Positions 25,088 to 64,000 of a stretch of 64,000 bases of DNA are shown piece by piece; position 1 is the first letter of the stretch; every line of letters begins with the position of its first letter. Source of the DNA: Dasypus novemcinctus (Eukaryota; Chordata; Mammalia; Cingulata; Dasypodidae); contig NC_080698.1 of the NCBI RefSeq assembly GCF_030445035.2, positions 317,501 to 381,500 of the forward strand, given 5' to 3'. The translations under genes and the position numbers were made by a program. Under the pieces are notes generated by a model. It did not search any database. It saw only the letters and a program-made list of their open reading frames with translations, and was not told the DNA's origin.

Positions 25088-25280
25088 CAGGGGTTCTTAA
25101 CAAAGGGTGTGTGAGCTTGAACTGAAATTCAAAAAAACATTATTTTTGTGGGGACATGTTGGTGCGGGTGTGATGTATTTCTTAAATAATACACAGTATA
25201 GTGTGGACTTAGTAAGGGGTCCGTGGTTTTCACCTGACTGGCAAAGGGGTCAGTGGAACAAAACAGATTAAGAACCCCTG
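25088..25280 (+). mobile_element. hAT-type miniature DNA transposon, 193 bp
   Basis: Terminal inverted repeats are CAGGGGTTCTTAA at the left and TTAAGAACCCCTG at the right. Eight-base target duplications flank it: CTCTAGAG (25,080-25,087) and CTCTAAAG (25,281-25,288), with one mismatch. Eight-base duplications and CAGGGG-type ends are hallmarks of hAT elements. It is non-coding. A second copy in the opposite orientation is at 28,717. Confidence 0.85.
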
Positions 25281-25499
25281 CTCTAAAGAGAAAGATCAAG
25301 AAAAATTCCATTCCTCAAGGGGTACATATTTCAGGGTAGGCCGTGTTTTCTCTTTTTCTAAATATGGGTTTTTGCTGAAGTGCTGTGTTCATCCTATGTT
25401 ATTGTATATTGGGTGTGGGGTGGTGGTTAAATATAACCAATAGACAATAGAGTGCTGGGCTATGAGGCCCTGCATCTGGGCTGGTCAAGAAGAAAACAT

Positions 25500-26060
25500 T
25501 TTACTCATTCAACAAATATTGGTGAATAAATCCTTGTCCTCCTAGAGCTTAGTCTAGTGGGGAGGACAAACAATAAATGAGTACGTAAGTGATACCCACC
25601 CGGTGACAAGTGCTATGGATGTGCCTAGTAATCAGAACTGAAGAAAGTAGGGGAGTGATGAGCCACATGCTATTCTAGCTGAGGGAAAGCACGTTCCAAG
25701 GCCCTTTGTGCTGAGCAAAGAGCATAACTGGTGTGTTTAAGGAACACCAGAGAGGAGAGCATGACTGAAGCAGGGCGAGGGAGGGGAAGACGAGGCAGGG
25801 GAGGTGTGAAGCCCCGATTACGGAGAGCCACTGTAAGAGCTCCCGCCCAGCTCGGCGGGAGCCAGGGGAGCCTTTCACGCTCTGGATGCTGTTTGAGGAG
25901 AAGAGGCTCCCGGGGGACCAGTCAGGAGGCTACTGAAGTAATACCTGCGAGAGGGCATGGTTGCGTGGGTCAGGCTGACTAGTTCAGAAGTGGTCAAATC
26001 CTGGTTAATTTTGGAAGTAGACTCAAAGTAGCAGAGAGCAACTCCTTCTGTGAAGAAGGA
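25500..26060 (-). mobile_element. Ancient CR1/L2- or MIR-like LINE remnant (tentative)
   Basis: Contains phrases common in old mammalian LINE remnants: CATTCAACAAATATTGGTGA near 25,507, GACCAGTCAGGAGGCTACTG near 25,916 and GAAGTGGTCAAATCCTGG near 25,986. No frame survives. Confidence 0.45.
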
Positions 26061-26207
26061 TGTGCAATTAAGATGAATCATTAATATTTTTAAATTGTAA
26101 GATATGACATACACCCAGAAAAGTGCATTAGACGAATATGTTTAGCTTAACACATAGCTATAAAGAAAATGTTCATCAAGAGAGCCGGCTAGGAGAGGAA
26201 TTAGACC

Positions 26208-26575
26208 ACCACCAAGAGAAATAGAGGGCCTCAAGCAGTTGGGCACCTGCCTACCACATGGGAGGTCCCGGATTTGGTTCCCGGTGCCTCCTAAAGAAGA
26301 TGAGCAAGACAGTGAGCTGATGCAAATGGGCTGGCATGGTGAGCTGATGCGACAAGATGATGCAATGAAGAAACACAGTGAGAGACACAACAAGCAGGGA
26401 ATGGAGGTAGCTCAAGTGATTAGGTGCCTCCCTCCCACATGGGAGGTCACAGGTTTGGTTCCCAGTGCCTCCTAAAAAGATGAACAGACACAGAGAGCAG
26501 ACAGTGAGCGCAAACAAGGGGGTGGGGGGGGTGGGGGGGGGAGAATGAATTTAAAAAGTAAATAAATCTTTAAAA
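26208..26575 (+). mobile_element. Dimeric DAS-type SINE (plus strand)
   Basis: Two tRNA-like heads occur in tandem. One is near 26,215 (GGGCCTCAAGCAGTTGGGCA, B-box-like GGATTTGGTTCCC) and one near 26,397 (GGGAATGGAGGTAGCTCAAG, GGTTTGGTTCCC). A body fragment, a G-rich run (26,519-26,543) and an A-rich tail follow. Confidence 0.75.
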
Positions 26576-26711
26576 AACACAAAAAACAAAACCACTTCTG
26601 AGACCCTGGTCTCAAATGCCTCCCTTCCCCTAATGGTAACCTTTGTCCTGACTTTTATGGTAAACATAAAATAATTTCAAACTTCATGTAATTTTATGTT
26701 GTATATATTTT

Positions 26712-27086
26712 AAAATATTATTTATTCCTGCCACTCATTGTTTGCACTCACTTTCTGCTCTCTGTGTCTACTCGCTGTGTGTTCGTCTGTGTCTGCTTGT
26801 CTCAATCCTGGGACCTTCCAGAGTGGGAGAGAGGCGCTCAATCTCTTGTGCCACCTCAGCTCCCTGGTCTGCTGCATCTCTTACTGTCTCTCTTTGGCTC
26901 TTTTTGTTGTGTCATCTTGCTGTGCCAGCTCTCTACTTGGGCCAGCACTCTGCATGGGCCAGCATTCCATGGGGGCCAGCTCACCACATGGACCAGCCTG
27001 CCTTCACCAGGAGGCCCTAGGAATCGAAACCTGGACCTCCCACATGATAAACGGGAGCCCAATCGCTTGAGACACATCTGCTTCCC
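26712..27086 (-). mobile_element. DAS-type SINE, divergent copy
   Basis: Minus-strand copy with head at the right (GAGACACATCTGCTTCC on the plus strand), B-box complement near 27,020 and the TTGTTGTGTCATCTTGCTGT body motif. It is more diverged and rearranged than the other copies. Confidence 0.75.
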
Positions 27087-27089
27087 TGA

Positions 27090-28080
27090 TATATATAATA
27101 TTGTGTCTGGCTTTTTATTACTCTATATTATGCTCAAGATTGGTCTTAGGACTTGTATGAGGCTATATTTCACTAATTTTCATTACTGCATAAAACTATG
27201 TGATTTGATTATACTACAGTTTGCTAATTTATTCAACTACTGGTGAACATTGGTTGTTTCTAATTTGGGTTCATTATGGACAACTCTGCTATGAAATCAT
27301 TTTGCACATCCCCTAGTACACATGTGCATACAATTTTCTGGGTTTTGTACCTAAGAGTTTAGGGGCCAAAGGGATATCTATATATCTATATATATTCAAC
27401 TCTTTTAGGTAAAGTTAAACTGTTTCTCTTTGGCTTTGTTGATTTTATTTTATGATCTTTTTTGCTTGTGTCTTTATTTTCTTTGAGTTTGTTATTTTTT
27501 CTTTGACAAATTTATTTAGAAATGCTTTTCTTACATTCTAAACATATGATGACTGTTTTCCCTTTGATATTGATCCTTAGCTAAATTGTATTATAATTTG
27601 AAAATACTTTACATACTTTTAATCCCATAAAAGCTTTTTGAATCTTGTTCTATGAACATGTGTATATATTGTTCTTTTTTGTGTTCCATAAGCATTTGAG
27701 AAGAACATGTATTTTGCAGCTGTTTGATTAATATTTATATAGTATATCTTTTTCTATCATTTTATTTTTTACCCTTTTCATAACCTTAGGTTTTAGGTGT
27801 CTCCCTGTAAACATCAATTATTTGAAATTCTTTTATACTGCATGATAATCTTTGTCTATCTTCTGGATCACTTAGAACATTTACATTTAAAGTAATTACT
27901 GATATATTTATGCTTAAATCTGTCATATTACTTTGTCTTTTCTGCTTGTCTTTCCTGTTCTATCTTTCTCATTTCTCTCCATTCTTATCTTAACTTTTTG
28001 TTGGCTGATTATTTCTTAGCATATTTTCCCCTCTTCTGTTTCTACTCTGTTAGTGACAAGCTTAGAAATTAAGCTAGGCA
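27090..28080 (-). mobile_element. Old L1 remnant (antisense)
   Basis: AT-rich sequence resembling antisense L1M. The bulge around 27,300-27,370 matches the L1 tail theme (AGAGTTTAGGGGCCAAAGGG), and the GAGAAGAACATGTATTTTGC stretch near 27.7 kb resembles a known L1 internal segment. Exact limits are uncertain. Confidence 0.5.
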
Positions 28081-28716
28081 TTCTTAGCTTAACAAAATCT
28101 AATAATAATAGCAAACTTTACTCTCCTCTTGGATAATAATAATGTTTTAGAATTTTTATCCTATTTCCTGTCTTCCAACCTACAGTTATTGCTGTCTGGT
28201 ATTTATTCAGCATTTTCATTGTTTACAGTGGGAGAGCTGATTCAAATAACCAAGGTTGACACCAATGGAACCTTGGAATTTCTCATTTTTTTTAAAGAAC
28301 AAAAACAAAAACAGAAACAAAAAAAGGTGTAGTTCCATGCTACTTCTTCAGCATGTGCTGAGCCCCAAGTCGAGGCTCTGTCTTATTTGTTTGCCTCCCC
28401 GGCACTTGGCTCATGTCTGCATGGAACACAGTTTAATGGTATGAAAAGTCCAGGGTAGTGTTTATAGTAGAGGCATATTTTAAAGCTCCTGCAGGGTCCA
28501 GATATTCAGAGTCAACACTGTCCTTGCCTCCCCTCAGTGCCTAGATACCCTCATATATTCTAGGTCAGAGAGATTCTAGGGCCAACTCCTATCAGTGAGG
28601 TTTCGAAGGTAGCTCTGTTCTCCATATGCCCTGGACCTTTCAGGTTTCCTACTTCAAAAGTCTACTTCCTATCTGGTAATTGGACCATTGGGTGAACTTT
28701 GGAAATGGATCTAATG

Positions 28717-28908
28717 CGGGGGTTCTTAGCCTTTTTTGTTCCACTGACCCCTTTGCCAGTCAGGTGAAAACCACAGACTTTTCACTAAGTCCACACTATA
28801 CTGTGTATTATTTAATAAATGTATCACACCCATACCAACATGTCCCCACAAGAATAACATTTCTTTGAATTTCAATTCAAGTTCACGGACCCCTTTTAAG
28901 AAGCCCAG
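28717..28908 (-). mobile_element. hAT-type miniature DNA transposon, 192 bp, inverted relative to the first
   Basis: This copy is the reverse complement of the 25,088 element along its length. Ends are CGGGGGTTCTTAG and TTAAGAAGCCCAG. Flanking eight-base duplications are ATCTAATG (28,709-28,716) and ATCTAGTG (28,909-28,916). Confidence 0.85.
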
Positions 28909-28916
28909 ATCTAGTG

Positions 28917-29970
28917 AAATTTTCAAAGGCTAAACTTGTACTTGCATTTGATACATTTCTGAAAACTTTGTAAAATGCAAGATGTATATATTGGATGACT
29001 TTTTCCCAGTGGTTCTCAATATAATTTGAGAAATACATCTGTGGGGCAAAAGAGGTAATAAGAACATCTTCAGGAGTATTATCTTCTACTTAATAAAACA
29101 AACCTGATGGCTGGACACATTTAATTCTTCCACATTACATAAAGGTAAACCAGTCCACAAGCTCTGTCCACTTAGCTGTTTAGTAAAATCACTTCCATCC
29201 TCTTAGATGGCATTTTCATCGACTGCATGGGATTTAGATACTGAAGGAGCTACACAGCTCAGAGCAACTAGGGAAGAAGTGCCATTTTCACTGGCACATC
29301 TTTTAGATACAAACAAGGTATAAGAGAACAGCTGATATGTTCTGGGCCCTCAGCTATCCCTTCATCATCCTATTTACCTGCACCTGTGGGTGCAGCGAGC
29401 ATCTTGAAATCCTCTTCAGCCCCTGACAGGCTAACATGACAGAGAAACGAGAGTTAAGCCCAGGAAAATTGGTATCATGAGGCAAGTCAGGTGGACCAGT
29501 CTCTAGCCTTTGCAGTTGTATAAGTGGTAAATCTCATGAAATGATTGAGTATATACCTAACGACTTTATCCAATCTTTCTTTGTGTCTGGGAATGTCCGA
29601 AGAGTTAAAGGATGACGGCTGGCCTTAAGATCCCTATGTCCTATGTTTTAGTCATATGAACTCCTGTTTTCCTTCATCTCAAGGTCTTCTGTGTGCCTAG
29701 AATAGTCTCCTTTGTCCACTCTCACCACATTCACTGGATAAATCTAATTTATATTTAGAGGCATAACTCCCATTTTATCCCTTTACTTACGGCGGGGCCT
29801 TGCACATAACTAGTGCTTAATGCCACTTGAAGGACAAGTAAAGAAATGATTGGCCATCCCTTTTACCTCCCAGATCACCCTCAAATTCTCTTTTCTTTAG
29901 CTTCCACTATTTATGGAGTCCTGACCTATGGGGAATGGGAAACTCCCCTGTTTAAAATCTGATTGGGAGG
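28917..29970. other. Sequence downstream of SCN10A, nothing recognised
   Basis: No repeat or frame that I can assign. It may include cleavage-downstream sequence for the SCN10A transcript. Confidence 0.4.
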
Positions 29971-29974
29971 TGTG

Positions 29975-30908
29975 AAAGTGGCTGAAAGCTGCCTTTTTAT
30001 TGGCACAGCAGCAAGGACTGGACATTGCAATCTCAGAAGAGGGCATGTTTTTCCCATATAAATGGGGCAGCGTACCACAAGGGATGCAAGAGCTGTAGAG
30101 AGAATTGATTCTGTCTTCCTCCCCCAATTTTACAAGTGGGGGAACTGAGATCTGGGGGGAAGAGTTTTTGGACCAAGATCAGCCAGGAATCTATGGAGGA
30201 GTTAGGATCAGAACCTGTGTCTCCAGCTCCCATCTGCCTTCCCCAGCCTCAAGCTCAAACTGCAAAATATCAGGAATCCTGAAAGGGAGGGAGAAGTGGT
30301 TCATGACACATGTCAGTATCACATATAATTAAAAAAATAAAAAGATGTTATAAAATATAACATTGGTCTTGACATACCTTTAAAAATACTAATTTTAATG
30401 GATATCTCAAAGGTATTTCATGACATAGACTGTGAATGTTACCCTGGGCAGGAGCAGTTGTTTGGCAGCTCTCAACATGCAGTCATGCAAAATCCTAAAA
30501 AATATTGCCAATATCTATGTTACACAGAGGAACATCTTAGACCTTCAGCAACGTTCCTTGTCATATATCCTTGGAGGTACTTGTCCTGATAAGTTTGAGT
30601 AAATGTTTTAAGCTCTAGTCACTAACTAAAGGGCTAGCGACATTTTTCTTCAAAGTAAGGGAAACTACCATTTGCTATTGAAATTCAAAAGTAAAGTCAC
30701 AGTGGAGATGCTCTTGGTTTCTAACTCCTGTTGATGTATTGGGGCTTTTCCAAAGATGGGCACCAACTTCAGTCCCCTGTCCAGTTTTAACGTTATGACC
30801 GGTGGCATGCATGGGTGTGGTGATAGCTGGATGCCATCTGTAGTGGTAAAGGGTTATCACAGGTCAGAAGGACACATCAGAACTGGACATGTCCATTCTG
30901 GAGTGTCC
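29975..30908 (-). other. SCN10A: SCN10A 3' UTR (limits provisional)
   Basis: The region follows the SCN10A stop codon on the minus strand. Candidate polyadenylation signals are AATAAA at 30,001-29,996 and ATTAAA at 30,399-30,394. The distal one would give a 3' UTR of about 930 bases and the proximal one about 540. Which is used cannot be told from sequence alone. Confidence 0.45.
29996..30001 (-). terminator. SCN10A: Candidate polyadenylation signal AATAAA
   Basis: A canonical hexamer on the minus strand, the first full AATAAA downstream of the stop that I found. An ATTAAA variant lies closer to the stop at 30,399-30,394. Confidence 0.4.
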
Positions 30909-61114
<30,206 letters not shown>

Positions 61115-61860
61115 CTGCAGAGAAAGAGGCCATGTTGGGACCTGGCAGCTGCTCTTGCCAGCTTTTACCTGACGCCATGTCCAGAGACCCAAGGTAGCTC
61201 ATTCCATTAAGAAGCTGCTTTCAAATTCCTCTCTTCCTGTGTCATAAGTTACTCAAAACCACAGTCAGGCTTCTGTGTTCCCCAGTGTCACTGTGCCTCT
61301 CTGATTGTGCAAAGGTGGGAGTCTTACGTTAGGGTGGTGGTCTTGTTACTTTTACTCTCTTCCAAGGTCACAGGTCTTATCCCTTGGGTATGGGAGTGGG
61401 GAAGGGGATGATGGAGTGCACAGAGAAGTAAGAACAGGCATACTCTTTACCTGAGGGGAATCTAGCCTCCTGTGGGTAGGGCATGGCCAACTCCACTCCA
61501 CAGGTACTAGTTAAACATCTAAAAGGACAGTTCTCCTCTTTGGGGGGTGGACAACATCTGCTACCCCAACTGGCTCTGAAATTGCATGTGTCTATGATTT
61601 CATGGACCCAGCACTCATATTAACCAACCAACCCACCCCCTTACTGAACACCAGTCACGCATGTGCATGGCATTGCTGGCCTGTGAGGCATATGTAGAAA
61701 GATACATGTGCATCTGCCCTCAAGGAATTAATGCTTTAATTACAGAGACTGGACAAAGACCTCCAAAGTCTTCATTGTTAACCCAAATATGGTAAGTCCT
61801 ACAAGAGAAAAGAATTATTGTGCTGTGATGTATAAAGATATTTGATGTTTAAAAAATAGA
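61115..61860. other. SCN10A: SCN10A intron 14 (downstream part), nothing recognised
   Basis: No repeat or frame that I can name between exon 15 and the L1 at 61.87 kb. Confidence 0.5.
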
Positions 61861-62674
61861 TGTGTTACAACAACCAGCAAGATGGCAGCACGGTAAGGAG
61901 CTCTTACAGTCAACTCCTGTTACAGGGCAGTTAGTAATCACCCACAGCTATCTAAAGCACCTGTTTGGGGGCTCCAGGGCACCAGAGGAGCATTCTGTAA
62001 AGTCCCTGAAAGAATGGGAGGAGGAGACTACCCATCTGCAGAGAAGATTCCTAAATAGAGCAGTCCATGCCCTGGAGGCCAGCGCCCATCATCCACTGGT
62101 GGCACAAGCTACTTCAGGAGCTATTCTGTGGCTGGAATTGGAAGCTCCACTTCACCAAAATGGAGGAGGAAGAAACGGGCACCAACCTCAGCTACTGATG
62201 AGTAAATTCAGCTGGCTAAAGTATAATCCTGTTTGCATCAGTCCACGTCAGAAAGAGGCTGGTAGTTGCCATCTTAACTCCACACCTGGCATGAGGGGAA
62301 GCGTGGCAGACTGAAAATCACAGTGCTGGTAGGAACTGACTTCTTTCCATCCCAATCAGATTGCAGCTCTAGCAGAAGCCCTAACCCCACCTCTGGCAGG
62401 GAGGAAGCTGTGGGGACCTGCACCAGCCTCTCTGGGAAACAACAGGCCACACCAATGAGGCCAGTGATCATCCTACTCTGGCAGCGCAAGTCACCCCAGG
62501 AGCTACTCTGTGTCTGGAATTGGAAGCTCCATTTCCCAAAAACAGGGGAGGAGGAGAAAATTGTCCACTGATTTCAGCTACTAATTAGTAAATTTGGCTG
62601 GCTAAGGTATAAATCTAAGAACAGCTAAAGTTTGAACCTGTCCAAGTGGGAAAGAGATTGGTAGCTGTCATTTT

Positions 62675-62817
62675 CCAATTTGAATGCCTTTAATATCTGG
62701 TTCTTGCCTCAGTGCTCGAGCAAGTACTTCCAAGACAATGTTAAATAGAAGAGGTGATAGTGGGCATCTTTGTCTTGTTCCTGATCTTAGAGGGAGAGAT
62801 TTTAGGATTTCACCATT
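62675..62817 (-). mobile_element. Antisense L1 ORF2 fragment embedded in the L1 5' UTR
   Basis: On the minus strand it translates to the L1 reverse-transcriptase segment with [19 protein letters not shown] and IKGIQIGK. It interrupts the second 5' UTR unit and is flanked by near-identical 14-base sequences (GTAGCTGTCATTTT and GTAGCTGACATTTT). No poly-A is visible at either end. Confidence 0.75.
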
Positions 62818-63309
62818 GTAGCTGACATTTTGACTCCTCTCCCAGCATAAGGGGAAGCCAGGCTGACTGAAAATCACAGTGAGTAGAGACCAGTTTCTTT
62901 CACCCAGATTGACCTGCAACCCTAGCCTAGGCTTCAGCCCCACCTCTGGCAGAGAGGAAACTGGTGGCCCCTGCACCAGCCTCTCCAGTTAACTGTAGGT
63001 ACATGTGGCTGGCACAGACTGAATAGTTGGAAGTCTACTGGGGCAACTGCGGTCATCTTGGATCTGCACTGCATAGATTGCTGCCCCTACACCTGCAGCT
63101 CCATCCCCGTCCCAGCCAGGGGAGAAAGGGGTGTGACGCTTCAGTCTCTCTGGGTAACTACAGCCTAGGCCTGTATGACTTCGATTATTTCACACAGCTG
63201 TGACTCTGTCCCTACCCCTAGCAAAGAAGAAAGTTGGGAGAAACTTCACTGGTCCCTGGGGCAATGAGGGCAGCTTGAGCCTTCACAGCTTATAGCACCA
63301 ACTACATCC

Positions 63310-63912
63310 TTGGCTCCTACTACACAACCAGCAAGGGAGAAAGGGCAAGAGGCCCTAAATGAAACAGAAAAATACACCCAAAATAAATATTCTAGTAAGT
63401 CAGATGCCAAGACACCAACAAAAAATTACAATCCACACCAAGAAACAGGAAGCTATGGCCCAGTTAAAGGAACAAGATCAGCCTCCAGATGACATTAAGG
63501 AGTTGGGACAACTAATCATAGATGTTCAAACAAATCTTGTTAACAAATTCAATGAGATGACTAAAGAGATTAAGGATATTAAGAAGACATTGGATGAGCA
63601 CAAAGAAGAATTTGAAAGCATACCTAGAAAAAAGTAGATCTTATGGGAATGAAAGGAGTAATAAATGAAATAAAAATACACTGGAATCATATAATAGAAG
63701 ATTTGAGGAGGCAGAAGAAAGGATTGGTGAGCATGAAGAAATGGCCTCTGAAAGCAAACATACAAAAGAACAGATGGAGAAAAGAATGGGAAAAATTGAA
63801 CAAGTTCTCAGGGAACTAAACCACAGCAAGAGACATACAAACATATGTGCCATAGGTGTCCCAGAAGGAGAAAAGAAGGGAAAGGGGTAGAAGGAATATT
63901 TGAAGAAATAAT
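63310..63912 (+). pseudogene. L1 ORF1 (RNA-binding protein) fragment, frameshifted
   Basis: The frame 63,359-63,637 encodes the ORF1 coiled-coil segment (LINKER-like LVNKFNEMTKEIKDIKKTLD) and stops at GTAG near 63,635. The homology resumes in other frames (EEMASESKHTKEQMEKRMGK, then GVPEGEKKGKGVEGIFEEIM near 63,856-63,912). ORF1 normally packages L1 RNA; this copy is dead through stops and shifts. Confidence 0.75.
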
Positions 63913-64000
63913 GACAACAACTGAGGGAGTGCTGAGTTCCTAGCCAGGGGAGCTCTATCACAGTCCCTAAAGGAACAGCAACAATCCCCCAAGTGCAACG
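63913..64000 (+). mobile_element. L1 3' unit joined directly to ORF1
   Basis: From ACAACTGAGGGAGTGCTGAG the sequence matches the start of the 17,960-19,915 unit (shared GGAGTGCTGAGTTCCTA and GGAACAGCAACA). ORF2 is missing at this junction. The element continues past the window edge. Confidence 0.6.

Larger units (their letters stand above)
61868..63912 (+). mobile_element. L1 with intact-looking 5' end, tandem 5' UTR and broken ORF1
   Basis: The start CAACCAGCAAGATGGCAGCA includes a CAAGATGGC YY1-type site (61,878-61,886), as at the very 5' end of other mammalian L1s, suggesting a full-length start. The 5' UTR contains two related units offset by about 383 bases (62,104 onward and 62,487 onward) and a partial third. 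From about 63,310 the sequence is ORF1-like. It is antisense to SCN10A. Confidence 0.75.

Overview
The window is mammalian nuclear DNA. Armadillo-type DAS SINEs (tRNA-derived, several with clean target-site duplications) and lineage-specific L1 3' ends point to a xenarthran, most likely an armadillo such as Dasypus novemcinctus. It is the SCN5A-SCN10A interval of the sodium-channel cluster, with both genes on the minus strand. The species call is an inference from the repeats; I could not search a database.

Layout. Positions 1-1150 are a CpG island holding the non-coding first exon of SCN5A (716-851), its TATA-less GC-box promoter above 851, and the start of intron 1 (below 716). Positions 1.2-29.9 kb are intergenic and dominated by transposons: old L1 pieces on both strands, a MaLR-type LTR, DAS SINEs, an inverted pair of hAT miniature elements and CR1/L2-like remnants. 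Positions 30.0-61.1 kb hold the 3' two-thirds of SCN10A (Nav1.8): thirteen coding exons, 3579 coding bases including the stop, from the end of domain II S4 to the C-terminus. Positions 61.1-64.0 kb are the next intron upstream and contain a plus-strand L1 with a repeated 5' UTR, a broken ORF1 and an abrupt switch into an L1 3' unit. The N-terminal third of SCN10A lies beyond 64,000.

The SCN10A exons have conserved sizes (360, 447, 141, 109, 155, 174, 123, 285, 54, 138, 105, 271 and 1217 coding bases) and join in frame with no stop or frameshift, so the gene looks intact here. Visible landmarks are the E, K and A of the DEKA filter, domain III and IV voltage sensors, the IFM inactivation particle, an ankyrin-G-type motif, an IQ motif and a PPSY motif. 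The intron between exons 24 and 25 is AT-AC rather than GT-AG, and exon 17 has a CAGCAG tandem acceptor.

Biologically, SCN5A encodes the cardiac channel and SCN10A the sensory-neuron channel. In human and mouse, SCN10A introns carry enhancers that act on SCN5A and on a short SCN10A transcript, so the locus is best seen as one regulatory neighbourhood. I found no wholly new coding system. The main points of interest are splice-site peculiarities, repeats placed next to exons, a 12-copy GC-rich minisatellite, and rearranged L1 derivatives. Exons are numbered by coding exon, with the terminal one as 27.
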